DNA of 61,118 nucleotides from Candidatus Thiodiazotropha endolucinida (GCF_001715975.1 NZ_MARB01000027.1:1-61118); one strand, 5' to 3'. Positions 31,713-41,162 are shown, numbered from the stretch's first letter. Program-made: numbers and translations. Notes: generated by a model from the sequence alone, not told the origin.

Positions 31713-32140
31713 GTCTCTCGGGCGGTCCTGTCGGACTCTTTATCACCAGCCTGCTTGCCTCAACCCTCCTGCCCGGGGGTTCCGAGGCTATGTTGCTGTG
31801 GGAACTCCAACAGAATCCAGCACAGGCAACCCTGTTGTGGGGCGTGGCCACCCTTGGCAACACCCTAGGAGGACTCAGCAGTTGGCTTATCGGCTGGTGG
31901 CTGGCACGCCGTTTTCCGGATCGCGGGCTGAAAGATGAGAAGCAAGGACAGGCATTGCAACGGGTAAAACGCTACGGCACACCCATACTGCTGTTCTCCT
32001 GGTTGCCGGTGATCGGTGATCCGCTCTGTTTGGCGGCCGGATGGAGCGGTGTCAGGCTGCTGCCGGCCACGCTTCTGATTGGGCTCGGCAAGGCATTACG
32101 CTATGGCGTTCTGGTCGGAGCCATGGGTAGCCTGGGATAG
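31688..32140 (+). CDS. YqaA-family (DedA-related) membrane protein
   Basis: A 150-residue inner-membrane protein of the YqaA/SNARE-associated DedA-like family. Hydrophobic helices lie near residues 13-35, 44-70 and 120-147. Conserved features are LLASTLLPGGSEAMLL and GNTLGGLSSWLIGWWLAR, then RYGTPILLFSWLPVIGDPLCLAAG. It overlaps the end of the methyltransferase by 25 bp and ends the coupled operon. DedA-like proteins are linked to lipid-carrier flipping and membrane homeostasis; the role of YqaA itself is not established. Confidence 0.87.
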   Translation: MLDLSSNLSLSGGPVGLFITSLLASTLLPGGSEAMLLWELQQNPAQATLLWGVATLGNTLGGLSSWLIGWWLARRFPDRGLKDEKQGQALQRVKRYGTPILLFSWLPVIGDPLCLAAGWSGVRLLPATLLIGLGKALRYGVLVGAMGSLG

Positions 32141-32351
32141 TTGCGGACTACCAGGCCATATCCGATGAAAATCATGTCGGATATTCTTACACATCACACC
32201 AATATCCCAGTGATCTTTTTAAACGCAATTCGGTAAACTCCGAATTTAAAGCATATTTTTCAATGCTGGCATGGAACATGCTCGATTGGCTGGTGAAGCT
32301 AGCGTGATCACGGCTTTCATAAAACGACATGCTTACGAGGATCGGCATACT

Positions 32352-32882
32352 ATGCATAAATTAATCAATCTCTTAGTAGGATGCTTGCTACTGCTGCCCT
32401 TAGCCACATCAGCGAATATCATCTATACGACTGGATCGATTACCGCTAATGGAGAAGGGTCAGTGGCCTACACGCTGTTTGACCAGAATGCCCCAGGATG
32501 GACAGGGATTTACGTAAATTCATGGGACTTCGACACCTATGTCTATCTGTTTGAAAGTGACGGCTATCTCGACAGCTCAGACTACATCACACGAAACGAT
32601 GACGGTGGACTCGGACTTAACTCCTTCATCGGCAGGGTATTGAATGCGGGCAGTTATATCTTGGCCGTGTCTGATTACTATCTTTCCTTGAGTGAGGCCT
32701 TGTCCGGGTATAACAGCAATAACTATTATGGTGACTATTCACTGACAATAGCATCGAGGGCTCATGTCGGATTCCCCACCAGCTCCGTTCCCGAACCAAC
32801 AACACTGTCGTTGCTGGGATTGGGCTTATTGGGTGCGGGACTTTTCCGTCGTCGAATGAAAAACCCCCCTGCGGCCAGGTAG
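32352..32882 (+). CDS. Secreted protein with PEP-CTERM sorting domain
   Basis: A 176-residue exported protein. ATG 32352 follows GAGGATCGG and opens with a signal peptide (HKLINLLVGCLLLLPLATSA). The mature part contains DQNAPGWTGIYVNSWDFDTY and FESDGYLDSSDYITRNDDGG, an Asp-rich beta pattern seen in DVUA0089-like secreted proteins that may bind calcium. The C-terminus has the PEP-CTERM signal: VPEPTTLSLLGLGLLGAGLF followed by RRRMK. Such proteins are cut by exosortase during export and often go to exopolysaccharide or biofilm matrix. No exosortase gene lies in this window. A terminator follows at 32903. Confidence 0.87.
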   Translation: MHKLINLLVGCLLLLPLATSANIIYTTGSITANGEGSVAYTLFDQNAPGWTGIYVNSWDFDTYVYLFESDGYLDSSDYITRNDDGGLGLNSFIGRVLNAGSYILAVSDYYLSLSEALSGYNSNNYYGDYSLTIASRAHVGFPTSSVPEPTTLSLLGLGLLGAGLFRRRMKNPPAAR

Positions 32883-32902
32883 ATACCTATCCATCCCACC
32901 AT

Positions 32903-32931
32903 AACCCGCTGTTCATTCAGCGGGTTTTTTT
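32903..32931 (+). terminator. Intrinsic terminator after the PEP-CTERM gene
   Basis: The perfect 9-bp stem aacccgctg / cagcgggtt with a 6-nt loop is followed by a run of seven T. Confidence 0.92.
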
Positions 32932-33019
32932 CAGCCCCGGATTCAACCTATCACGCCTGCACCGCTGACCGATTCTGAACCAACCGTTTGAAACCGCCGG
33001 CCTAGCCGGCAATAGTAAC

Positions 33020-33054
33020 CTAGGGCCTGTTAACACTCATCCAGCTGGCCCTAG
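33020..33054. repeat. GGGCC-type 3'-end hairpin repeat, copy 3 (best conserved arms)
   Basis: Arms CTAGGGCC and GGCCCTAG pair perfectly over 8 bp. It lies 30 bp beyond the trkH stop, between convergent genes. The internal tgttaacactcat matches copy 1 exactly. Confidence 0.7.
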
Positions 33055-33084
33055 GGCGGAAGCTTATAGTCAGATATGATTCGG

Positions 33085-34536
33085 TTACTTTCGCCAGAAG
33101 GCCGGGGTCAACAATACCAGCAGGGTAAATATCTCCAATCGCCCAAGCAGCATGGCGAAACAGAGTATCCACTTGGCGGGATCGTTTATGTTGGCATAGT
33201 GCGCACCCACATCGGCCAGGCCGGGGCCCAGATTGTTGATACTGGCCGCCACCGCGGAGAATGAGGTCATCAGATCGAGCCCGGTGGATGCCAGGGCCAG
33301 ATACATTATGCCGAAGCTGGCCACATAGAGGGCAAAGAATCCCCACACCGCATCCACAATCCGCCATGGAATGGTTTTGGCGCCGATACGGATCGGAATC
33401 TCTGCATTGGGGTGGATCAGACGATTGATCTCTCGCACACCCTGTTTGATCAACAACATAAAACGTATCACTTTGATACCGCCACCGGTGGAACCGGCGC
33501 AGCCACCGACGAAACTGGAGAAAAGCAGCAGAATGGATATGAATCCCGGCCAAAGGGAATAGTCGGCCGTGGTGAACCCGGTTGTGGTCCCGATCGACAC
33601 TGCCTGAAACAATCCGCGTGCGATCGATTCTCCCCAGTTCCCGTAGACCCCCATCAAATAGAGCGCGGCGGATACGATGATGATCACTATCGCCAGGGTG
33701 GTGATATAGCCACGAAATTCAGGATCCTCGAAATAGGTGCGAAGCGATCTTCTGCGCACGGCCAGGAAATGCAGGGCGAAGTTCGCACCGGAGAGCAGCA
33801 TGAAGATGACCGCGATCATCTCGATCAGGGTGCTGTCGTAATAGCCGATGCTCTCGTCATGGGTGGAAAAACCACCGATGGCCACTGTCGAGAAGGCGTG
33901 TCCCATGGCGTCAAAGGGCTTCATGCCCCCCAACCAATAGGCCAGCATACAGCTGAGGGTCAGCCCCAGATAGATATACCAGAGTGCCTTGGCGGTCTCG
34001 GTGATACGCGGCGTCAACTTGTTGTCTTTCACCGGCCCCGGGGTCTCCGCGCGGTAGAGCTGCATGCCGCCGACCCCCAACATCGGCAATACCGCCACCG
34101 CCAGTACGATGATCCCCATCCCGCCCAGCCACTGCAGTTGCTGGCGATAGTAGAGAATCGAGATCGGCAGTTCATCGATCCCGACGATGACCGTTGCGCC
34201 GGTGGTGGTGAGGCCCGATATCGACTCGAACACCGCATCGGTGATTGTCATGTCATGGTTTTCCGCGAACAGGAAAGGAAGGGAACCGGTCAGCCCCAAC
34301 ACGCCCCAGAACATCACGACCACGAGAAAACCGTCGCGCACCCGTAGATCCTGGCGACGGTTGCGTACCGGAGCCCAGAACGCCAAACCGAGCCCCAGGG
34401 TGAGGATAAAAGCATCTGTAAAGCCGACCAGGGCACCGTCACCGGTCATCATCGAAATTCCAAGGGGTGGAAGCATGCTGAGACTGAAAACCATCAGCAA
34501 TACACCCAGAATTCGTTGAACCACAAAAAGATGCAT
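33085..34536 (-). CDS. trkH: Trk potassium transporter membrane subunit TrkH
   Basis: A 483-residue inner-membrane protein with about ten to twelve helices. All four K+-selectivity (P-loop) regions can be found: SGLTTTGATV, STVAIGGFST, SIGTTTGFTT and ASINNLGPG. These match the TrkH/KtrB pattern, and the second carries the usual GGF. TrkH takes up K+ with help from the cytoplasmic NAD-binding TrkA subunit, which is the upstream gene 15 bp away on the same strand. Length is typical for TrkH (about 480). The hairpin repeat at 33020 marks the operon end. Confidence 0.96.
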   Translation of the reverse strand: MHLFVVQRILGVLLMVFSLSMLPPLGISMMTGDGALVGFTDAFILTLGLGLAFWAPVRNRRQDLRVRDGFLVVVMFWGVLGLTGSLPFLFAENHDMTITDAVFESISGLTTTGATVIVGIDELPISILYYRQQLQWLGGMGIIVLAVAVLPMLGVGGMQLYRAETPGPVKDNKLTPRITETAKALWYIYLGLTLSCMLAYWLGGMKPFDAMGHAFSTVAIGGFSTHDESIGYYDSTLIEMIAVIFMLLSGANFALHFLAVRRRSLRTYFEDPEFRGYITTLAIVIIIVSAALYLMGVYGNWGESIARGLFQAVSIGTTTGFTTADYSLWPGFISILLLFSSFVGGCAGSTGGGIKVIRFMLLIKQGVREINRLIHPNAEIPIRIGAKTIPWRIVDAVWGFFALYVASFGIMYLALASTGLDLMTSFSAVAASINNLGPGLADVGAHYANINDPAKWILCFAMLLGRLEIFTLLVLLTPAFWRK

Positions 34537-34551
34537 ATTCGATTTCCTGGA

Positions 34552-35925
34552 TTACAGGAAGGTCACACCGACCTGGAAGAGTTTTTCCACATCGCGGATT
34601 TTCCGTTTGTCCACCAGGAACAAGATGACGTGGTCGTCACTCTCGATCATGGTATCGTGATGGGCGATCAGTACCTCATCTCCCCGCACGACCGCCCCAA
34701 TGGTGGTGCCACTGGGCAGTTTAATCTCTTCGATGGCACGTCCGACCACCTTCGACGAACTTCTGTCTCCATGGGCCACCGCCTCGATCGCTTCAGCGGC
34801 GCCGCGCCGAAGCGAGTGCACCTGCACCACATCACCGCGCCGTACATGGGTCAGCAAGGTACCGATGGTGGCTTGTTGGGGCGAGATCGCGATATCGATG
34901 GTTTCACTCTGCACCAGGTCGACGTATGAGGGACGATTGATCAATGCCATCACCCTTGCGGCGCCAAGACGTTTGGCCAGCATGGCGGAGAGAATATTGT
35001 CTTCATCGTCATTGGTCACGGCGCAGAAAACATCCGTATTCTCGATATTTTCCTCCAACAGCAAACTCTCATCCGCCGCATCACCATGTAAAACGATGGT
35101 CAATTCGAGTCGTTCGGCAATCTCTCTTGCCCGCACTTTATCGTTTTCGATGAGTTTGACCCGATATTTCCGCTCCAGGGATGAGGCCAAACGTCTGCCG
35201 ATATTGCCGCCACCCGCAAGCAGCAGCCGCCGATAGGGCTTCTCCATCTTGCGCAGCTCACTCATCACTGAAAGGATGTTCTCCGCCGCGGCGATAAAGA
35301 ACACTTCGTCTTTAACCTCTATCACGGTGTCCCCTCTGGGGATTATCACCTCACCCTCACGGTAGATGGCGGCAACCCGCGCATCTACATTCGGCATGTG
35401 CTCATACAGCGTGCTGAGGGCATTCCCCACCAGAGGACCGTCATGGTAGGCCTTTACCGCCACCAACCTGACCCTGCCATCCGCGAAATCAAGCACCTGC
35501 AGGGCTCCCGGATATTCGATCAGTTTGAGTATGTAGTCGGTTACCAACTGCTCCGGGCTGATCAACACATCAACCGGCACCGCGCCCTGTTCGAACAAGC
35601 GGGGATAATCGAGATAACCCTGTGCCCGCACCCGGGCTATCTTGGTCGGGGTATGGAACAGCGTGTAGGCAACCTGGCAGGCGACCATATTGGTCTCGTC
35701 GCTGTTGGTGACCGCCAGAATCATATCCGCATCCTCGGCGCCCGCCCTGCGCAGCACATCCGGATGGCCCGCATGACCCCTGACCGTACCGAGATCGAGC
35801 CGGTTCTGCAGATCCATCAACAGATGCTCATCCTGATCGACCACGGTGATATCGTTTGCTTCGCTGACCAATGCATTGGCTACCGAGCGACCCACCTGAC
35901 CGGCACCGAGAATAATTATTTTCAT
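34552..35925 (-). CDS. trkA: Trk potassium transporter regulatory subunit TrkA
   Basis: A 457-residue cytoplasmic protein with two RCK units. The two Rossmann motifs are [16 protein letters not shown] (residues 3-18) and [16 protein letters not shown] (about 234-249). Each is followed by an RCK_C subdomain. TrkA binds NAD(H) and ATP/ADP and gates TrkH. It is the first gene of the trkAH operon here and is divergent from the phoX-like gene; both promoters must lie in the 209 bp between them. Confidence 0.96.
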   Translation of the reverse strand: MKIIILGAGQVGRSVANALVSEANDITVVDQDEHLLMDLQNRLDLGTVRGHAGHPDVLRRAGAEDADMILAVTNSDETNMVACQVAYTLFHTPTKIARVRAQGYLDYPRLFEQGAVPVDVLISPEQLVTDYILKLIEYPGALQVLDFADGRVRLVAVKAYHDGPLVGNALSTLYEHMPNVDARVAAIYREGEVIIPRGDTVIEVKDEVFFIAAAENILSVMSELRKMEKPYRRLLLAGGGNIGRRLASSLERKYRVKLIENDKVRAREIAERLELTIVLHGDAADESLLLEENIENTDVFCAVTNDDEDNILSAMLAKRLGAARVMALINRPSYVDLVQSETIDIAISPQQATIGTLLTHVRRGDVVQVHSLRRGAAEAIEAVAHGDRSSSKVVGRAIEEIKLPSGTTIGAVVRGDEVLIAHHDTMIESDDHVILFLVDKRKIRDVEKLFQVGVTFL

Positions 35926-36134
35926 TGTTTCATCGGGTGTAGTTGTTTAAGGCCTAATATCAACTTGTGCTAGGTCCCGCTAACAGTAAGCCAATAGGTT
36001 CTAGCGATCACCATTATATCTGTTTGCAATATAGCATTCATATAAGCGCCATAGATATGACACCGTTTGGCAACAGTTGCTACCTAGAATGCTGCCGGCC
36101 TACAAGTATTACGCCTATACGGGGAGCATATTCT

Positions 36135-37964
36135 ATGTTGCAAAAGAAATCATTTCGTCTGCTAGCCCTGCCAGCCTCTATCGCGGCAGTATTATTGTCT
36201 TCATCTCTGCTGTTAACCGGATGCGACGGTGATGACGGTGATGACGGTGATGACGGCGTCGACGGTCAAGCCGGAGTCGACGGCGCTGACGGCATCACGA
36301 ATTTCATCACCGTAGGATTGAAGCGACTTGCGACTGCCCCGCTTGGCGCTGAATTCACTGGTCTGTATCTGAACAGCGACAACACCCTGTTCCTGAATGT
36401 CCAACACCCCAGCAGCAGCAACACTACGGCAGACACCGCCGGCAAACTATTCGATAAAGGCAGCGTGGGTGTCATCGTCGGCCAAGACTTCTCTGCCCTG
36501 CCTGAAAACTTCGGCGCACTAGACCTGCCGGTCACCACTGCCGAGAAAGAAGTGGTCATGACTGCAGTCGGTTCATACCAGGTACTGTCTCAGCAGGGCG
36601 ACGCACTGAATGACGGCAGCTCCATGGGTGACATCATCGCCCTGGACGGAACCACCCTGATCAAAAGTTCCAACGATCCTGACTTCAACGGTGTCATCCC
36701 TGACGGTAACGGTGGCTTCTATGTCTACAGCAACTGGGAAGACCGTCCCGGCAGTATGAGCCGTATCCAGGTAGGCGGTCTGACCGACACCGGTTACACC
36801 ACCATCATTCAGGAAGGCATGATCGATTTCTCCAGTGTCGGCGGCACCTGGGTTAACTGCTTCGGTACCGTCAGCCCCTGGAACACCCCGCTCTCATCAG
36901 AAGAGCTCTACTTCGATGATACTGCCGATTGGTTCAATCCGGATTATGAGTACTTCGACAATCCCCAGTCTCTGGCGACCTATTTCGGTTATCCCACCGA
37001 CGGCAGCGGCGACTGGCCGAACCCCTATCGCTACGGCTACATTGTTGAGCTCGGTAACGCAGCCGATGCAGTCGTTGCCAATGTCACGGTCAATAAACTG
37101 GAGACCATGGGCCGTTACTCGCATGAAAACTCGGTTGTCATGCCTGACCAGAGAACTGTCTTCCTGAGTGACGACGGCACCGGTGTTGTCTTCTTCAAGT
37201 TCGTTGCGGATGTTGCCGGCGATATGAGTGCAGGCACTCTGTATGCTGCACAAATCACACAGGCTGCCGGTGTTGACGATCCCGCAGAGGCCGTGCTGGG
37301 TATCGAATGGATCGAACTCGCCAGCATGAGTGAAACGGATATCGAAACGGTAATCGCCTCCTACGACGGCACCTTCGCCGACGCCAACTACATCACCGAC
37401 GAGCAAGTCTGTGACTGGGCTGAGTCCAAGACCAGTACCGATCTAAGCTGTGACGAAGACACCACTGTGGATCCCAACCCATTCAGCGACGATCGCGTGG
37501 CTTACCTGGAGAGCCGCAAAGCGGCCGTCGCTCTGGGCGCCACCGGTGAATTCCGCAAGATGGAAGGCGTGAACATCAACTACGGCCTGGCATCAACCTG
37601 GTGGAACGGCGGCGCTGCCGACGGCGACCAGGCCTACATGTACATGGCCATGTCCAGCTTCGACAAAACCATGAGCGACGACGAAGGCGCCATCCAGCTG
37701 AATGGTGACAACGGTAAGTGCGGTGTTGTCTACCGCATGCAGTTGATGCGCAATGATCAGGGCGAGGTTGATGTGAAGACCATGGTGCCAGCCATTGTTG
37801 GCGGACCCTACTACGCTGACCGTTCAGTCAACGAGTGCAACGTCAACAACATCTCCAATCCTGACAACCTGCTGATCCTAGACGATGGGCGCGTGCTCAT
37901 CGGTGAGGACACCGGCAACCACGAGAATAACGTGGTCTGGGTGTTCGATGATCCTGCGATCTAA
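36135..37964 (+). CDS. PhoX-like phosphatase as a lipoprotein with a Gly-Asp-rich collagen-like stalk
   Basis: A 609-residue exported protein starting at ATG 36135 (ribosome site GGGGAG). It has a lipobox, LLLTGC, so Cys29 should be lipidated. Next comes a 20-residue run of G-D-D and G-V-D triplets, encoded by tandem gatgacggt units near 36227-36258, that looks like a collagen-type spacer. The remaining about 550 residues resemble PhoX (DUF839): VIPDGNGGFYVYSNWEDRP, MGRYSHENSVVMPDQRTVFL, DDGTGVVFFKFVAD and the late NISNPDNLLILDDGRVLIGE. PhoX is a calcium and iron phosphomonoesterase usually exported by Tat without lipidation. A hairpin and the diheme lipoprotein gene follow, suggesting a joint surface role. 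Confidence 0.8.
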   Translation: MLQKKSFRLLALPASIAAVLLSSSLLLTGCDGDDGDDGDDGVDGQAGVDGADGITNFITVGLKRLATAPLGAEFTGLYLNSDNTLFLNVQHPSSSNTTADTAGKLFDKGSVGVIVGQDFSALPENFGALDLPVTTAEKEVVMTAVGSYQVLSQQGDALNDGSSMGDIIALDGTTLIKSSNDPDFNGVIPDGNGGFYVYSNWEDRPGSMSRIQVGGLTDTGYTTIIQEGMIDFSSVGGTWVNCFGTVSPWNTPLSSEELYFDDTADWFNPDYEYFDNPQSLATYFGYPTDGSGDWPNPYRYGYIVELGNAADAVVANVTVNKLETMGRYSHENSVVMPDQRTVFLSDDGTGVVFFKFVADVAGDMSAGTLYAAQITQAAGVDDPAEAVLGIEWIELASMSETDIETVIASYDGTFADANYITDEQVCDWAESKTSTDLSCDEDTTVDPNPFSDDRVAYLESRKAAVALGATGEFRKMEGVNINYGLASTWWNGGAADGDQAYMYMAMSSFDKTMSDDEGAIQLNGDNGKCGVVYRMQLMRNDQGEVDVKTMVPAIVGGPYYADRSVNECNVNNISNPDNLLILDDGRVLIGEDTGNHENNVVWVFDDPAI

Positions 37965-37983
37965 AAGTCTCCCAGGTTAGTCG

Positions 37984-38027
37984 AATCAGGGAATGGGGGA
38001 GTGGCCTATGCCACCCCCTTTCTGATT
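37984..38027. repeat. Long imperfect inverted repeat between the two lipoprotein genes
   Basis: Outer arms aatcag / ctgatt and inner arms ggggg-a-gtggc / gccaccccc with a CTAT loop form a long hairpin. It ends just before the AGGAGG ribosome site of the next gene. It could attenuate or stabilise the bicistronic message. Confidence 0.65.
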
Positions 38028-38040
38028 TAGGAGGATATCC

Positions 38041-39681
38041 ATGAAACGTACTATATCAATCATCTCGCCAATCGTCTTTGTACTCGCAACGGCATGTGGC
38101 GGTTCAGATAGTGACTCCGACAGACAAAATCAGGCACTCACTTTTCCAACCAGTTATGAAAAATCAGTTGCCGGAAACCTGAGACCCGAGGAGACCGGCC
38201 TGGTATACAATCTGGAGGCGATAGTCCCTCCCCAGTGCTACACCAAGCACGAAGCCACTTACAATCCCTGTTTGACCTGCCACCAAACCTACACATTCGG
38301 CAGTCGCCCGAATTTCATGAACGACAAGGCATTGCAGGCAGAATACTCATTCTCGGAGATCGGGGTGAGCAACCATTGGCAGAACCTGTTCGAGGACCGT
38401 TCCGAGGCCGTCTCCCAGATCAGCGATCAGGAGGTCATCGACTATATCTATACCGACAACTATTCGACCCTGATTGAACAGTTGCAGAGCGAACCCTGGG
38501 AGGGACCGATACCCGTCATTCAAAACCTGCATCTTGGTGCCGGCGCCTTTGATGATCAGGGCTTCGCGCTCGATGGCAGCCACTGGGTGGCCTTCAACTA
38601 TAAACCCCTGCCGAGTACCTTCTGGCCGACCAACGGCTCAACCGATGACGTTATGGTCCGCCTTCCCGCAGCCTTTCGCGAGCAGCGTTGCAACGGCAGC
38701 GGCTACTCCCGGGATACCTACATCGCCAATCTGGCGATTCTGGAGGCGGCGATACACGACCTGGAACAGGTCAGCCTGCCGCAGGTGGACGAAAACAGCT
38801 TCTGTACCGATCTAAACGGGGACGGTCAACTTGGGATCATCAACATGATAGACCGGCCTGATTCCTATGTCGGTAACGCATCGGATGTCAGCGTGACGCC
38901 AATGCTCTACCCCGAAGGGGTGGAGTTCCTGCACACGGTGCGCTATATCGGGCTGGACGAGGATATGTCGATCACCATTCCCGCACGTATGAAAGAGGTA
39001 CGCTATATGCTCAAGCATACCTTCTATACACCACCGGAACTGCTTTCGATGTATGGCAACGAGAAGCAGGAAAAAATCGATGGCAACCTGCCGAATTTCG
39101 TCTCCCGGGGCGACAACGGATTGGATAACGGCTTCGGCTGGCTGGTGCTGGGTTTCATCGAAGCCGCCGACGGCCATCTGCGTAAGCAAAGCGAAGAGGA
39201 GACCACCTTCTGCATGGGCTGCCACACCACCATCGGCAGCACCATTGATCAGACCTTTGCCTTTCCCCGCAAGGTGACCGGCGCAGCGGGTTGGGGATAC
39301 ATCAACCTGCGAGGCATGAGAGACGCACCCAGTGTCGGCGAGACGGAAGGCGAGATTCTCAACTACCTAAAGGTTGCCGGCGGCGGCAATGAGTTCCGCG
39401 AAAACGAGGAGATCATCGAGAAGTGGCTCAACGGGGATGGCAGCGTCAATGAAGCGAAGGTCTCGGGGGCGGACGTCTATGAACTGATCACTCCGAGCTC
39501 CGAGCGTGCATTGACCCTAAACAAGGCCTATATGGTGATCGTACGGGTTCAGGATTTCATCCACGGTCGTGACGCCAATGTCACGCCGGCGGAGAACGTC
39601 TACCAGACGGTCGATCCAGAGACCGCCCCGGTATTGCCGACCGCGCGTCAGTACGACTGGGATATACGCCTGGCCTGGTGA
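38041..39681 (+). CDS. Diheme c-type cytochrome-like lipoprotein of unknown function
   Basis: A 546-residue exported protein. The signal ends in a lipobox (VLATAC), so Cys19 is the likely lipid anchor. Two heme c motifs are present: CLTCH (77-81) and CMGCH (391-395), far apart. Other marks include HWVAFNYKPLPSTFWPTNGS and an EF-hand-like DLNGDGQLG, a possible calcium site. I do not recognise a named family; the wide heme spacing is unlike small diheme cytochromes. It lies 76 bp after the PhoX-like gene on the same strand, with AGGAGG before its ATG, so the pair is probably one operon. An extracytoplasmic oxidoreductase role is likely, but the substrate is unknown. Confidence 0.75.
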   Translation: MKRTISIISPIVFVLATACGGSDSDSDRQNQALTFPTSYEKSVAGNLRPEETGLVYNLEAIVPPQCYTKHEATYNPCLTCHQTYTFGSRPNFMNDKALQAEYSFSEIGVSNHWQNLFEDRSEAVSQISDQEVIDYIYTDNYSTLIEQLQSEPWEGPIPVIQNLHLGAGAFDDQGFALDGSHWVAFNYKPLPSTFWPTNGSTDDVMVRLPAAFREQRCNGSGYSRDTYIANLAILEAAIHDLEQVSLPQVDENSFCTDLNGDGQLGIINMIDRPDSYVGNASDVSVTPMLYPEGVEFLHTVRYIGLDEDMSITIPARMKEVRYMLKHTFYTPPELLSMYGNEKQEKIDGNLPNFVSRGDNGLDNGFGWLVLGFIEAADGHLRKQSEEETTFCMGCHTTIGSTIDQTFAFPRKVTGAAGWGYINLRGMRDAPSVGETEGEILNYLKVAGGGNEFRENEEIIEKWLNGDGSVNEAKVSGADVYELITPSSERALTLNKAYMVIVRVQDFIHGRDANVTPAENVYQTVDPETAPVLPTARQYDWDIRLAW

Positions 39682-39749
39682 CTTGAAACCGGGCAGGAGA
39701 TCTGAAAGGGCTTTCTAGCCTTTAAGTCACGGAAAACCGTACCTTACAA

Positions 39750-39783
39750 AACATTTGCGTTTATTCGCGTTAATTTGCGGACC
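39750..39783. repeat. Solo outer arm of the nested inverted-repeat element
   Basis: The sequence acatttgcgtttattcgcg continuing to ttgcggacc equals the outer arm found in the elements at 24821 and 52062. No partner arm or inner module is seen nearby. It sits 9 bp from the stop of the sigma-54-type regulator gene. Confidence 0.7.
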
Positions 39784-39791
39784 TTTATTTA

Positions 39792-41162
39792 TCACCGCTT
39801 GTCCTTGAACTCGATCTCCAGGGATTTCAATTTACGGTAGAGATGGGTGCGCTCCATCCCCACCTCCTTGGCCATGCGCGAAATGTTGCCCTCGTGCTGA
39901 CGCAACTGATACTCCAGGTAGACCTTTTCGAACTCCTCTCTGGCCTGTCGCAGGGGTTGATCGAAGGTAACCAGGGATTCCAGCCCACCCAGTGAAGTCC
40001 CGACATCGGGCGCCCCCAATGCCGCTTCCACCTCCTCCTGGGAAATCTCGTTGCCGGCGCCCAGGATCAGTAACCGCTGCACCAGGTTCTTCAATTCCCG
40101 CACATTGCCGTGCCAGGGATGGTTGCGCAGGGTATTTTGCGCCCCCACATTAAAGTGCCGGTAGGGCAGCTTTTCATGGGTGACATACCAGTCCACATAG
40201 AAGTTGAGCAGCTCCGGGACATCCTCCGCGTGTTCACGCAATGGCGGCACATGCAGGGGCACCACATTGAGATGGTAGAAAAGGTCTTCACGAAAGGTCC
40301 CCTCCTGCACCGCCTCTTCCAGATTGTGTTGGGTGGCGGCAATGATCCTTACATCGATAGTCACCGGCTCTGTGCCGCCCACCCGCAGGAATCGAGCGGT
40401 ATCCAATGCGCCTACCAGTTGCGACTGCGCTTCCAGATCCATATCGGCCACTTCATCAAGGAACAGGGTCCCTCCCACGGCCTGCTCGAGTCGCCCATAG
40501 TGGATGCGCCCGTCACTTTCGCTGCCGAACAGCTCCTGAGCGGCATTCCCCTTCACAATCGAGCTGACATTGACCTCCACAAAGGGTCGATCGCGGCGAA
40601 CGCTCTGCGAGTGAAGATAGCGCGCCAGGGTTTCGCGGCCACTGCCAGGTTCTCCGGTTACCAACACCCAGGTATCGTGTTGGGCGATCCTTTTCACCTG
40701 CTCACGCAGACGTTGCATCACCGGGCTTCTGCCGGTCGGTTCATGCACGGCATGTACATGGCGTTTCAGTCCAACATTCTCCTGTTTGAGCTGCTCCGCC
40801 TCCAATGCGCGATTGACCGTCAATAACAACTTTGCCAGAGAGAGGGGCTTCTCCAGAAAATCGTAGGCCCCCAACCGAGTGGCTTCCACGGCGGTCTCCA
40901 CCGTGCCATGACCCGACATCATGATTACCGGACAGGGCAGTCCCTCATTCTCACCCCACTCTTTCAACAGGGTGATGCCATCCACATCGGGCATCCAGAT
41001 ATCGAGCAGGATCAGTTCCGGACGACGATCCCGCAGCGCCTGGCGGGCCGATTTCCCATCCTCAGCCATCGCTACCTCGTAGGATTCATCCTGTAGAATC
41101 TCTTTTACCAGATTGCGGATATCAGGCTCGTCATCCACAACCAGGATATAGGCGCGACTCAT
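39792..41162 (-). CDS. NtrX-like response regulator with altered AAA+ domain
   Basis: A 456-residue protein with receiver (1-120), AAA+ domain (about 145-370) and Fis-type helix-turn-helix (EGNISRMAKEVGMERTHLYR). The receiver is intact, with the acceptor Asp in LILLDIWMPD. The AAA+ part departs from working sigma-54 activators. Walker A reads GEPGSGRETLAR with Arg for Lys. The sigma-54-contacting GAFTGA loop is missing: ELFGSESDGRIHYGRLEQA goes straight to GGTLFLDEV. Walker B (LFLDEV) and the FREDLFYHLNVV sensor remain. This is consistent with NtrX-type regulators that do not act through sigma-54. It overlaps the sensor kinase gene by 4 bp and should be its cognate regulator. Confidence 0.85.
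   Translation of the reverse strand: MSRAYILVVDDEPDIRNLVKEILQDESYEVAMAEDGKSARQALRDRRPELILLDIWMPDVDGITLLKEWGENEGLPCPVIMMSGHGTVETAVEATRLGAYDFLEKPLSLAKLLLTVNRALEAEQLKQENVGLKRHVHAVHEPTGRSPVMQRLREQVKRIAQHDTWVLVTGEPGSGRETLARYLHSQSVRRDRPFVEVNVSSIVKGNAAQELFGSESDGRIHYGRLEQAVGGTLFLDEVADMDLEAQSQLVGALDTARFLRVGGTEPVTIDVRIIAATQHNLEEAVQEGTFREDLFYHLNVVPLHVPPLREHAEDVPELLNFYVDWYVTHEKLPYRHFNVGAQNTLRNHPWHGNVRELKNLVQRLLILGAGNEISQEEVEAALGAPDVGTSLGGLESLVTFDQPLRQAREEFEKVYLEYQLRQHEGNISRMAKEVGMERTHLYRKLKSLEIEFKDKR

Noticed and set aside
36227-36258. Tandem gatgacggt units as a possible CRISPR or VNTR locus
   Set aside because: They are in-frame codons of the lipoprotein's Gly-Asp stalk and too short and direct for CRISPR. 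Length variation between strains remains possible.
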